This document shows, piece after piece, positions 29,601 to 39,300 of a stretch of DNA of 56,563 bases. Both the position numbers and the translations under genes were made by a program. Source of the DNA: a virus; the IMG/VR virus record IMGVR_UViG_3300044639_001130, positions 1-56,563 of that record. One strand, written 5' to 3'. How positions within the stretch are numbered: position 1 is the stretch's first letter; each line of letters opens with the position of its first letter. The notes below the pieces were generated by a model. That model did no database searches, was not told the DNA's origin, and saw only the letters and a program-made list of their open reading frames with translations.

Positions 29601-30119
29601 AAATTATTAGCTAAAGGCAGTAGACCTACAGATGTATCTAAAATAGACCCTACTTGGAATGCTGCTGTGGAAAGAGCACAAAGAGAAGCTGCTTTTGGTT
29701 ATACTCCCGAACAAGCTGTTTTATTAGAGCAACAAAGAATTAATGCTCTTAATGATGCTAGATTTGCGGGTAGAAACTTAGCTGGCGGAAGCGCAAGTAC
29801 TGCTTTTCAACAAGAGCGTCAAGCTATTAATCAAGGGTGGTCTAATGCTTTACAATTAAAATCTTCCGACCAACAATTAAGAATGGAAAAACAACAATAT
29901 GCTGACCAAGCGGTTAGAGATAGAGCTGCATTCTTAGATTCTCAACGTAGAAGAGCATTTGGTGACGCTATGGACACTTATAACGTTAATCAAGAAAGTG
30001 GTTCCGCTTTAGTAGGGGCAGGCGTTAGAAACGCTATAGGAGCTTATAGATACCAAAAAGAATTAGATGCTCAGGAAAAAGCAGCTAAGGTAGCAGGCGC
30101 TCCTGTATATAAAGTATAA
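26679..30119 (+). CDS. internal/ejection-type virion protein with AKGG motifs
   Basis: This 1146-residue protein has a disordered N-terminal region rich in Lys, Pro and Glu (about 10-130). It carries repeated AKGG motifs (near 312, 612 and 626), then PKEDAILTKANDKGIAPGSF and a following VPAENN segment (around 635-660). The middle is helical and the C-terminal part is rich in Gln and Arg. K-GG motifs with a following 'SPGEFV'-like segment are typical of internal virion proteins of podoviruses and may bind DNA or be ejected. The AKGG copies may match the cleavage or binding sites of a partner. A terminator follows. Confidence 0.65.
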   Translation: MPEKDKDKNPKNVSDTDTLIQKAKFVKEAPKGEEWKKVTSDGKEVYVRRTKKETPPTETPATPLPPTKTKTKYKGPPPSNKSRPKPKPKETPKEEDFTEEVVMIEGKAPPAEKTGIFGGTQTYENIDPAKQWGADYGITTVETPDAEGRFSNTSRKYNLDKEGREVVYDKANPLKNFKDGKFVPTYTGRTIEDIRKEYETQQIETPAISGVNKANPNYKGSLMMPGTKATRIAGGGGGEFNQMNVGEIPGALSTAPVGYIEQKYDTQGNPITTPNVGVQMNTKNINPLIEKEMKVGKMYDIPSEEPVLIPGKFAKGGSVKAPKMKKYANGTNPDGTPSSPANQNNTQGSIQPGTVQIGGGQGQYGVAGNATTATGDTSAQTGDTKTQEDISKQAKQDKASKASKQIGGYLMTAGNQMYNKPRDFSASEKESQNAQSLNTTVDTVANAIPVVGAWYGAAMGASKMGRSMLKTDKYGQPISGTDAALNELMTPTHEHALDAAAKGDAAGTVREITGVGKIGRAITQFAGEGDTRTGFWGDVNKALGTNEKSDAAKKFMDEQLAKAKSEDAAYKQQQLIANRNAGNLEGAQPQGLYDLSNPEYDENRQLILKPGYAKGGVIGAAKMMYAKGGTIKGKGGPKEDAILTKANDKGIAPGSFIVPAENNDKAKGIRAALFGNGNKKAEFKKEGGETKADVAVSNGEHLFTPKERKKIINYLGEEILEELAPDAEENNEEKEMNMGGMLGNMTDRTNMREYVKGGLTKSKAKIMLHEGMANGKPITEQQRKYFGWVAGGSKESKMDGGDIHGYAMGTDVEGVEDVPVSNKTYAELITPPYSWKGSKEAYKAAADKAIKEGKVVPKEGVTAVATTKSVKAPSAKGGKKVPESARFVPKMADESGGEDVIVPGSPKYESDESIIGPDPFSEEEKRKREKASLARVSDSTAPTSPSAPRKGLGDYVGNIDPTSIAAMMQIAGGKKLLAKGSRPTDVSKIDPTWNAAVERAQREAAFGYTPEQAVLLEQQRINALNDARFAGRNLAGGSASTAFQQERQAINQGWSNALQLKSSDQQLRMEKQQYADQAVRDRAAFLDSQRRRAFGDAMDTYNVNQESGSALVGAGVRNAIGAYRYQKELDAQEKAAKVAGAPVYKV

Positions 30120-30139
30120 ATAAAATACAACAAAAGTTC

Positions 30140-30170
30140 AAAAAAGGAAATGTAAAAAGTTTCCTTTTTT
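30140..30170 (+). terminator. Rho-independent terminator
   Basis: An 11-bp stem AAAAAAGGAAA/TTTCCTTTTTT with a 9-base loop ends in a T run. Confidence 0.8.
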
Positions 30171-30195
30171 GCATTATATGAATATTAAAAATTAG

Positions 30196-30208
30196 TATCT
30201 TTAAACAA
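30196..30208 (+). promoter_or_regulatory. TATCTTTAAAC box after terminator
   Basis: TATCTTTAAACAA resembles the boxes at 9691, 10931 and 13493 and lies 9 bases before the next ATG. It may restart transcription after the terminator. Confidence 0.35.
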
Positions 30209-30217
30209 AAATTACTT

Positions 30218-31648
30218 ATGGCAATAGAAGCAGGTTTAGCTCGTGGTTTAGCTCAAGATTTTCAATACGACCAACGTATTCAAGACTTACGCTACCAAAA
30301 ACAAGAAATGGACAGGGCACAGTCTCTTAACGCTGCAAAAGTTAAGATGTTTGTAGATGATACGGACTATATGAATGCCGTTAACTCATTTGATAATCCT
30401 AGAATAAAGCAGTATAGTGAAGATGTAATAAAGGGTTTGGGTAAATATATTAATGAGAATCCTGATTATATGTACGATGCTCAGAAAATGATGGAAGTAA
30501 AAAGGATGAAAAGACAATTAAAAGATAATCCTTATTTACATCAAGGTATGGCTTCTGATGACAATATAAAAAAGTATAATGATGATTTAGCAGAAGTTGC
30601 TAAAAACCCTGAAAGACATAGTAAGGGCGCTTATGAAAAAATTGCTTTACAATTAGAGAATTATAAAAAATTTGGTAATCAAGATGGGGAAGATGCGGCA
30701 AGAGCATTAGGCACAAAAGCATTCTCGTATACTAAGCCTAGAGACTATAGAGATTTGAATGAAGATTGGAAAGTTTTAGGAAATGGATGGAAAGATGTTA
30801 AACAGACATCTATGGCAGGTAAAGGAAGAAATGCTTTTTCTGAATACGCTAACCCTGAAACTTTAAAAATAACCGCTAACCAATACTATTCTCAAAACAA
30901 AGAGCAAATAGATGAAGAAGCTACCAAAGAAGGATTAGACCCTATTTCTTATGTAATGAAAGGAATAGATGCTCATATACCTAAAAAAGTTGATTATGGA
31001 GATTATGGATTAATGGATGCCATGACCATGAGGTCTTTAGCTAAAAGAGATGCAGCGGGTAGCACTAAACCTGAAACCAGTTCTACTTGGGATTATGAAA
31101 TTAGACAAAAGGAAGAAGGAAAAGATAGTGGAGAAAAGTTTGATAGAGTATTTGGTATTCCTAAAAATGTTACTATAAAAGATAATAAAGGTAATCCTTA
31201 CGATTTAACAGGAATAGAGTTTAAGCATACAGGAAGCCATAAAGTGTTTGAAGAAACCGTAATGGGTAAAGATGGAAAACCAAAAAAAGTAAAAGTTAAA
31301 AAAGCTTTAGTATTTGCTGATTTACCTACAGACCAATCTGATGAAATTGGAATTACAAAAAACCCTATGTTTTTTGGAAATTCAGAAATAAGTTCAAGCT
31401 TTGTTGGAAATTCGGCAATATCATTAGTGGACAGAGTTAATAAAGATGGGAAATCAATCAAAGCTGCTCAAATTAAAACATGGGTTCCTATTGATGTAGA
31501 TAACCAATCACAAAGAGGTGAGTACGATAAAATAGGATTAGCTAGTAGATACCAAGAAGGGGTAGACCAAGGTAATACAAATGAAGTAGAACAAAATGGT
31601 TACATATACGACAAAACAACAGGTCAGGCTTTAAGAAAAGCACAATAA
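30218..31648 (+). CDS. internal virion protein-like
   Basis: This 476-residue protein is strongly helical, rich in Lys, Asp and Gln, with a basic N-terminus (about 20-50). The ATG follows the post-terminator box. It has no enzymatic motif. Position between two large internal-type proteins suggests a component of the ejection apparatus or a minor capsid protein. Confidence 0.6.
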   Translation: MAIEAGLARGLAQDFQYDQRIQDLRYQKQEMDRAQSLNAAKVKMFVDDTDYMNAVNSFDNPRIKQYSEDVIKGLGKYINENPDYMYDAQKMMEVKRMKRQLKDNPYLHQGMASDDNIKKYNDDLAEVAKNPERHSKGAYEKIALQLENYKKFGNQDGEDAARALGTKAFSYTKPRDYRDLNEDWKVLGNGWKDVKQTSMAGKGRNAFSEYANPETLKITANQYYSQNKEQIDEEATKEGLDPISYVMKGIDAHIPKKVDYGDYGLMDAMTMRSLAKRDAAGSTKPETSSTWDYEIRQKEEGKDSGEKFDRVFGIPKNVTIKDNKGNPYDLTGIEFKHTGSHKVFEETVMGKDGKPKKVKVKKALVFADLPTDQSDEIGITKNPMFFGNSEISSSFVGNSAISLVDRVNKDGKSIKAAQIKTWVPIDVDNQSQRGEYDKIGLASRYQEGVDQGNTNEVEQNGYIYDKTTGQALRKAQ

Positions 31649-31659
31649 AAATAAAAGAT

Positions 31660-34600
31660 ATGCCAGAAGAAATACCAAAATTCGACCCAAATAAGCCTTA
31701 TAATGATGTTTCTAATGGAACATATAGAGAAGCTAGTTCTTCTTCTACTCCCCCTCCATTTGACCCTAATAAGCCATATAGGAGTTCGGCTAAACAAGAT
31801 TTTCAAGAAGAAGGATTTTCTCCTGATAAGTATATTTCTGATACAAGTGGGGATAATATAGAATCTACTTTAGATTTTATTCAAAACAAAATGCCGGGAC
31901 TTAGGGATATGAGGGATGATGAAAAAGATATTCTTAGAAGTATTTTAAAGAATCCTAATGCTACCAAAGAAGATAAGTCTAGTGCTATAAGAACATTCAA
32001 GGGAGTTCATGCGGAGCAAGTTTATAATCAAAAGGGTATTATTAGAGGTGCTGATTATTATATGGATATGGACGAAAAAGGAGTTTATAAGCCTATTCCT
32101 TTAGCTGAAAATAAACCGATTCCGGCAGGTAAGAATGTGGCTAGCGTTTGGGGAACAGGGACAGAGGCTCAGGATGATTCTTGGTATACTGATTTGGCTA
32201 AAAAAGCCTTTAATATTATACCTTCTGCTATGGAGGGAGTTACTGATTTATTTACCGCTAGCAGTTCTGATTTAAGAAAGATTGGAACTAAAATAGAAGG
32301 AAAAGAATACGAAAAAAGTAGCGCTACTGGGGCAGGAGAAGAAGCTAAAAAGTTTTTTGAACAATTTAAGTTTCCTACATCCGAAGAATATAATCAACAA
32401 ATATATGATGCAGAAGGTGTAAAAAACTTTGAAGATTTAATATCTAAGGATAGATTCAATATAAGCCCTAAAACAATATACGGAACTGTTTCTAATTTAG
32501 CGGGTAGTGTAGGAGAGATGTTATTAACAGGTGGAGCTGCCGCTGAAGGAATGTTAGCTAAAAAATCCCTTACGGGCTTGTCTAGCGTAAAAGGAATTGC
32601 TCCAACTTTATCTAAAGCTGAAAAATACGCTAGTGTTTATACAGGAAGCTTTATAACAAATTTAGGAGAAGCTATGGATGCCGCTAAAAAAGCAGGTATT
32701 AGTGACGAGGATGCTGGTTCATTTGCGTTAGCATTAACGGTGCCAATAGCGTCTTTAGATGCTGGATTAGGCATTGGGGGAAAGATATTGAGTAATAAAT
32801 TAGCTAACCAAGGAAAAAAAGAATTATTAGAAAATATAGCTAGTAGAGTTGCTAAAGATGAATTTGGAAATATAACAGAGGAGTCTTTAAAAAAAGCGTC
32901 CTCTGAAGCTGTTATGGCATATACGCCTGTAGCTAAAAGCTTATCTAAATTAATGACTAAGGATGTTTTAGAACAAGGTAGCGAAGAATCTTTACAATCT
33001 TTTATATCTAGTGCTGGAGAGCAATTATATGATAAATTAAGTGATGCGGATAAAGCTAAGTTTGGAACAGATGCTTTTAGTGCACAATCTTTTGGTAAAT
33101 ATATATCTGAAGGAGTAGCGGGATTAATAGGCTCGGGTCCACTAGCGGTTAAGACAGCTAAAGCTAAACAACAAGAACTTTACAAGGCTCAATCTAATAG
33201 TGCTTACGAAACTGTAATGCAAGGAGAGGATGCTGTAAAAGCTTTTAGAGCAAATGTTACAAACTCTTTTGAAAAAGGAGAAATAAGTAAAGAAGATTAC
33301 GATAACGCTATACTTAAAGTAGACGCTTACGATAGTTACGAAAAAACTACTAAAGATTTAACTTTAGATAACGATAATAAAAAGAAACTATTTGAACTTT
33401 CTCTACAAAAAGAAAACTTAAAGGCGGCTATAAAAGATGCTGAAGCTAAAGATACGGAAGGTCATTCTCGTTTAGATAAAATGAATCCTGCGGAATTAGG
33501 ATTACACAACTCTAAAATGAAACAAGCTAAGGCTTTACAAGATGAGATTGATTTAATAGTTTCTAAATCAGAAGTATTACAACAACCCGAAGTTGCGGAA
33601 AAAGTAGTAGAAAAAGTAGTTAAAGCAGAAGAAAAAGCGGCAGAAGGTACAAAGGTAAAGGAAGGCGTTAGTTCTGAGATTGGAGCTATATTAGGCAGAC
33701 AATACAAAGTTAAAACTCCTGTTGGTGGTGAAGTTGCTGTTCCTGGTAAAGCGGCTTATGAAGTACCTAAAAAGGTACTTGAAGAAACAAGAAAGATGAA
33801 GGATATTCCCGTTGAAGAATTTAATGACCCTAATTTTGATGTAACAGTTAAGCAAGCTAAACTTGCAGAAGCTTTAGATGAAACTCCCGAAAAGACAACT
33901 ACAGGTACTTTACAAATAGACAACGAATTTACTGATGACAAAGGTCGTCAAGTTCAAACATTTAACATAACCCTACCTAATGGAAAGTCTGCTCGTTTTG
34001 CATCTTCTATGGTAAGATTTCCAGAAGAAAACGCTGCGGGTGGATTTAGAGGTAATACATACGAAGAAAACCTAACTAATAAAGAAAATCCTGTTGGTCA
34101 GAAATTAGGAATTACTGTTAGAACTTTAAAAGATTCGGGTAGAAAAGTAATATTCGTTTGGAATGCAGAACAAGGTCCTAAGTTTGGTAAACATATAGGA
34201 ATGGTTAAAGAGAGATTAAGAGGTAAATCCGAATATGGTGCGGCTGATTTAGATGAAATGGCAGATTTAAGGATGATTAATATGGGACAAAACCCTAATG
34301 CTCCTGCTCCTGGTATTTTTACTCCTAAAGAACCAACAAAAGGTGGACCCAAAGTATCTATACCCCTTACTATAACTACAGATATGAGAAGGCAACTAGC
34401 TAATTTAGGATATAAAAAAGCAGATGTTCAATCCATGAAGCCAGAGGAGGCTAATGATATAATTAATACTCAAAGAACTAAATCTAAAACTAAAAAACAG
34501 CCATTAGAAGAAGTAGAGGTTAAAGATAAAAAAGCTGCTGCTAAAGTAGAAAAAAAGATTGCAGATTTAAGAGCGCAAGAACAAGAGGAATTAAAAAAAG

Positions 34601-35793
34601 AAATACCTAACATAGATAAATATAAGGTAGATGGTAAGGTAGATGAGAGTTTAATTAAAGATGCTGAAGATTTAAAAAAGTATAAAGAGATTTACGATAA
34701 ATACGATAAAAAAATAAGTCCTTTATTGGAAAAAGATTCTGCTGAAGAAAAAGGTAAGGTAAAAGTTAAAAAAGCTCCTAAAGAATTATCCGTAGAGAAA
34801 AAAGAATCAATAGCTAAAAGAGAAGCTCTTATGGAATCTATAAGAGGTGTTAGTAAATTAGTTGCTGCTTATAACGGATTAACTAAAGCTCAAAAAAAGT
34901 CTAAAATTGGAGTTGATTTGTATAAGAAAATTCAAGATAGAGCTAAAGAAATTAATTACACTACTAAAATAAGCAGAGGTGGCACTTTGCAATTAGTAGG
35001 AGAGAAAGGTAAGCGAGTTTATAAAACTCCAGTTAGACGTTCTGAGGACCAAAAAGCTATGGAGAAAGAGAAGAAACAAGCTTTAGGCGCAGAACCTACT
35101 TCTATCGCTCACTCTATTATATTAGATATTGCTACTGGAGCTCAGTTCGATGTAGATAGTTTAAAGAAATATTTTTCTGAAGTTATATTGAAAGAAATGC
35201 CGTCTCTTTTAAAGAATAGTAAAGGTAAAGGGATAAGCTTAGAGTTTTATAAACAGCGTTATGATGAATCTTTAGGATTAAAAGAACCCTCTAATTTAGA
35301 TGAGGACTCTGTTGCTCAAGAGGCTGCGGATGTTTTAAGTAATTATTTCATAAAAGACTTTAGACAAGCGGCTACGGAAGATGCTATGGATATTGATTTT
35401 AAGACTAGAAACCAAAATATGTCTAGAAGTCAAATTGAGGACCTTAATGAGATGCAAAAAGAGCAAGATAAAGAACAAAAAGAATTAGAAGATATTTTAG
35501 CTCAAGAGGAGTTAGAAAAAGAAGAATATCGTAGACAAGCAGAACAAGAAGAAGGTTACTTACAAAAAGCAAAAGTTAAACCTGCTACTCTTAATAAATT
35601 TGAGGAATCTGTTGATTTATTCTACCAAACTAAAGATGCGGATGGAGCTAGTAAAAAGAGAGGTTTAGCTGCTAAAAGAAGGGAATTTTTAGAAAAAAAC
35701 CCTACAATTAAGTATATTGACGATAATATGAAGTATATTTACAAACAGTTAGAAGAACAAAATATCATAGAGAGAAAAGGAGAATGTCCATAA
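31660..35793 (+). CDS. large internal/ejection-type virion protein
   Basis: This 1377-residue protein has an N-terminal repeat of FDPNKPY (about residues 8-14 and 34-40). A hydrophobic, Gly/Ala-rich middle (about 275-505) contains segments such as LAGSVGEMLLTGGAAAEG and FALALTVPIASLDAGLGIGG, which could be membrane-inserting. A beta-containing domain lies around 750-870, and a long Lys/Glu coiled-coil C-terminus follows. This organisation is like ejection proteins that form a channel through the envelope. No nuclease or polymerase motif is visible. Confidence 0.6.
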   Translation: MPEEIPKFDPNKPYNDVSNGTYREASSSSTPPPFDPNKPYRSSAKQDFQEEGFSPDKYISDTSGDNIESTLDFIQNKMPGLRDMRDDEKDILRSILKNPNATKEDKSSAIRTFKGVHAEQVYNQKGIIRGADYYMDMDEKGVYKPIPLAENKPIPAGKNVASVWGTGTEAQDDSWYTDLAKKAFNIIPSAMEGVTDLFTASSSDLRKIGTKIEGKEYEKSSATGAGEEAKKFFEQFKFPTSEEYNQQIYDAEGVKNFEDLISKDRFNISPKTIYGTVSNLAGSVGEMLLTGGAAAEGMLAKKSLTGLSSVKGIAPTLSKAEKYASVYTGSFITNLGEAMDAAKKAGISDEDAGSFALALTVPIASLDAGLGIGGKILSNKLANQGKKELLENIASRVAKDEFGNITEESLKKASSEAVMAYTPVAKSLSKLMTKDVLEQGSEESLQSFISSAGEQLYDKLSDADKAKFGTDAFSAQSFGKYISEGVAGLIGSGPLAVKTAKAKQQELYKAQSNSAYETVMQGEDAVKAFRANVTNSFEKGEISKEDYDNAILKVDAYDSYEKTTKDLTLDNDNKKKLFELSLQKENLKAAIKDAEAKDTEGHSRLDKMNPAELGLHNSKMKQAKALQDEIDLIVSKSEVLQQPEVAEKVVEKVVKAEEKAAEGTKVKEGVSSEIGAILGRQYKVKTPVGGEVAVPGKAAYEVPKKVLEETRKMKDIPVEEFNDPNFDVTVKQAKLAEALDETPEKTTTGTLQIDNEFTDDKGRQVQTFNITLPNGKSARFASSMVRFPEENAAGGFRGNTYEENLTNKENPVGQKLGITVRTLKDSGRKVIFVWNAEQGPKFGKHIGMVKERLRGKSEYGAADLDEMADLRMINMGQNPNAPAPGIFTPKEPTKGGPKVSIPLTITTDMRRQLANLGYKKADVQSMKPEEANDIINTQRTKSKTKKQPLEEVEVKDKKAAAKVEKKIADLRAQEQEELKKEIPNIDKYKVDGKVDESLIKDAEDLKKYKEIYDKYDKKISPLLEKDSAEEKGKVKVKKAPKELSVEKKESIAKREALMESIRGVSKLVAAYNGLTKAQKKSKIGVDLYKKIQDRAKEINYTTKISRGGTLQLVGEKGKRVYKTPVRRSEDQKAMEKEKKQALGAEPTSIAHSIILDIATGAQFDVDSLKKYFSEVILKEMPSLLKNSKGKGISLEFYKQRYDESLGLKEPSNLDEDSVAQEAADVLSNYFIKDFRQAATEDAMDIDFKTRNQNMSRSQIEDLNEMQKEQDKEQKELEDILAQEELEKEEYRRQAEQEEGYLQKAKVKPATLNKFEESVDLFYQTKDADGASKKRGLAAKRREFLEKNPTIKYIDDNMKYIYKQLEEQNIIERKGECP

Positions 35794-35817
35794 AAATAAA
35801 CTTATAAATAAATAAAA

Positions 35818-36318
35818 ATGAGAAAACCAGAAAAATTATCTAAAGAGGTTGTAGACCTTCTTTTATTAAGAATTAAAGATGAATACACTGCATTTTATAT
35901 GTATCGTGCTGCTTCTAATTGGTGTCAAGAAGTAGGCTTTTTTAAAGCTGCTGCATTCTTTGCTGCTGAAAGTACAGATGAGTTAGAGCATGCAAAAGGT
36001 ATTGAGAAATACATTACAGATTGGAATGTTATCCCTGAATTGCCGGCAGTAGATAAACCTATGTTAAAGTTTAATAGCGTAGCTGATTTAGTTGAGAAGG
36101 CTTATAATTTAGAATATGAATTATACGAGAACTACGAAGAAACTAGCGCTAAGGTATTTAAAATGGGAGAGCTTTGTACATTTGACTTTTTACAAACTTA
36201 TAGAAACATTCAAAACAAATCTGTTGCTGAATATAGCGACAAGCTTAATGTACTAGAAGGAGTTAATCTTGATAGTAAATTTGAAATGTTAATGATTGAA
36301 TCTAATCTTTTTGGATAA
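35818..36318 (+). CDS. ferritin-like four-helix protein
   Basis: This 166-residue protein aligns with bacterial non-haem ferritin (FtnA). Helix A has E22 and Y29, helix B reads AAAFFAAESTDELEHAKG with E55 and H58 as the ferroxidase Glu and His, and helix C has E99. In helix D, FDFLQTYRNIQNKS matches FNFLQWYVSEQHEE of FtnA, with the Gln kept, but the acidic ligands become I131, K134 and S135. The diiron site is therefore only partly preserved. Ferritins store or oxidise iron. Here it sits in the virion operon, between two large proteins, and could be a virion component or an infection-time iron or oxidant buffer. It is 24 bases after the preceding stop. Confidence 0.8.
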   Translation: MRKPEKLSKEVVDLLLLRIKDEYTAFYMYRAASNWCQEVGFFKAAAFFAAESTDELEHAKGIEKYITDWNVIPELPAVDKPMLKFNSVADLVEKAYNLEYELYENYEETSAKVFKMGELCTFDFLQTYRNIQNKSVAEYSDKLNVLEGVNLDSKFEMLMIESNLFG

Positions 36319-36324
36319 TAAAAT

Positions 36325-39300
36325 ATGGCAAGTCCTTGCATAATAAAATATAACGGTAAAGAGTATTCTTACGAGCAGTTTGCTTCAATGATGCACGATG
36401 GATTATTGAGAGACCTTGTTAACAGAGATGTAATAGACAACTCTGACTTTGTTGGAACTATGGAGGTTTTTGAACCTGAAGTAGACAAGGCTGATAAGAT
36501 GAATAGAATCGTGGAATCTATAAAGAAAGCGTTTCCTAATGTAGAAGTTATTATAGATAATACTTTAACGGGCATTGCAGGTAAAGTAGATAAGCAAGGA
36601 AGAATAGTTATTAATCCAAATTATGCAGGATTTGACACTCCTATACACGAAGCAGGTCACATATTAATTGATGCTATTGGATACGAGAATAAAGTTATTC
36701 AACAAGCGGTAAAACAATTAAGAGGCACTCCTTTATACAAAGAAACTAAAGAACGCTATAAGGAATTATCTGAAGAAGAATTAGATAAAGAGGTTTTAGC
36801 AGAAGCTATAGGTAGAGAGGGCGCTGATGTTTTTGATACAGAGGTAGAGAAATCTAAGTTCAAAAAGTATTTAGATTATATATTTGATTGGTTAAAGACT
36901 AAGTTGGGTATGAATAAAAATATCGCAAAGTCTTTAGCTAAACAAGTTATAGGAGGCATTGGAACTAAAGGAATTAAACAAGTCGCTACAGGCAAAGATA
37001 CCTTACAAAAAGAAAAAGAAGAAGATAAGCCTAAGAAACCTAAGAAGCCTAAGAAACCACAAATATTAGGGATGGATTTGTATAGAAAAGTTGTATTAAA
37101 AAGAGAAGTAGACCAAGAAGAAAAAGATTTAGCAAAAATAGAAGAATTATTAGAGAGAGAGGATTTAGATGCAGGCACTATAGATGCTTTAAAACAAACT
37201 AAAAAGAATATAGAATACGTTAGAAAGTTAGATTCTAAAAAATATAGAAGTTATAGAGCAAGCGATAAAAGAATTAGTGACATAAGGGCTTCTGAGAATC
37301 TTAACGATTATAATGAAGATGAGTTGATACAAATCCTTAACGATATTCAAGGATTAGATAATGATGCTAAAGAATCTTTTGGCAATGAGGTTAAAGTTAA
37401 AATAGCTTTATATTTAGATAGAAAAGGTAAAGATAGGTTATCGGCGGAACACAAAGACTACATAGAAGAAGTTGCTAATAAAAAAGATATTAGTTCATTA
37501 TCTATTAAAATGATGGTTTTATCTCAAGCTGACCAAAATCAGCCTGCATTACAAGAATTAAGTAAAGTTTATGATGAATCTTATTTAGATAAAGTTATAG
37601 AGACGAATGATAAGCAATCTGAAAACGAGCAATTAGCTAGAGAAGTAATAAAAGAAAAGAATAAACAATTAGGTATAGCAGAAAAAGCAGTTGGAGCCTT
37701 GTTTGCTAACGATAGCGCTAAGTATTTTGAGTATATGGTAAATCCTAAAGCTATTGAATTAGAAGATGGAAGATATGTGCCAGGATATTGGACGATTGAG
37801 CAGGGTAGAGCTAAAGGCTTTTCTAAAGCTCAATTAAACTACTTACAATTCCATAGAGACCTTGTCGCGGAAAGAAGTAAACAAATATTAGGAGACCAAT
37901 ATTATGAAACGGCTAGTCCTGATATGGAGATTATTCAAACGGATAAAGGATTCCAAGAAGCTTATAAATCTGAAGGTTTAATAAATGCTTTTTCTTATTA
38001 CTTAGGTGGGGGTAAAAATAATTTGAGTAGAGTAAGGATTGAATATACTGACCCTGTTACTAAAAAAGAAAGCATAGATTACTTTGCTAATATAGAAAGA
38101 AAGATTGCTAATTACGGAAAAAAAGGATTATTAGAGAAAGGAAAAGCTTTAGCTCTAGTTTTAAGATACAACTTTAAAGCAAGGAGACAATTAAAGTCTG
38201 GAATGAATGCAGATGAAAAAGTTAATCCATTAGAAGTAAAAGGTTCAGGAGAATACTCTATGAATGGACAAGGTCAATTAGTTAGTAAGTTTGATAAACC
38301 TCGTTCTTCGGGAAGAGGATATTCAACAGACTTCTTCCGTGCTGCTAATGAGTTTATTGCAGAGACTGCTCATGTTAAAAATATGAGTAAGGTGTTGACT
38401 ATATCTAGGGCAGTTCAGCATTTAGCTAAAGATGGGTATGATAAAGCGGGTGTAATGCAGAAACCTAATGTAGCAGAGTATTTAGAATTATGGATGAATA
38501 TGCACTTATTTAAACAATCTAAAGAAAATGACCCTTTATTAGATGCTTCTTTAAAGAAATTAAGGGCTTTAACAAGCATGACTACAATGTTATTTAATAC
38601 TACTGCCCAAGGCATAAACATCTTTATGGGTAATTACAATAACTGGAGGTCTGAAAATGGAGAAACTTTAAGAAAAGGTAACGCTCGTTTATTTGCAGGA
38701 AAAAGAGAATTTAATAAAAAAAGTGGATATGGTGTATTTAATAAATATGCTATGGATATTGTAAGAAAATATAATATTGCTAGTATAGATACAGAATCAA
38801 ATCCAAGATTAGAAATAGGTTCTTTTTTCGAGAAATTAGGTAGCTTAGGAACAAGATGGGGAGAGATTCAAATTCAATCTTCTTTAGCTTTAGGCTTGAT
38901 GTCAGAAGCTGATTACAATAGTTTTCAATACGTTACTAAGCCTAATGGAGTTAAAGTATTAGAAGTTAAGCCTGGGGTAGACGAACAGGCTTTGAAACAA
39001 AGAATTATATCTCACTCTAATCGTGTAAGTGACATTCAAGGTAAATACGGAGAGAAAGACCGCAGAAATATAATGAATGGAGAAATAGGTAAAGCTGTAT
39101 TTCAATTTAAAGTATGGATACCGGATTGGTGGAAAGAAAGATACGGAGCAGAATATATAGATAGAAATAACGTAGTTCGTAAAGGTAGCTGGACTGTTGT
39201 ATCATCTAAAGGAATTAAGGCTCTTAAAAAGCAAATTAAAGACAAAGGAGTGTATAAAGGATTGTTTGATGGAAAAACTCCTGAATCAAAAGCATTTTTA

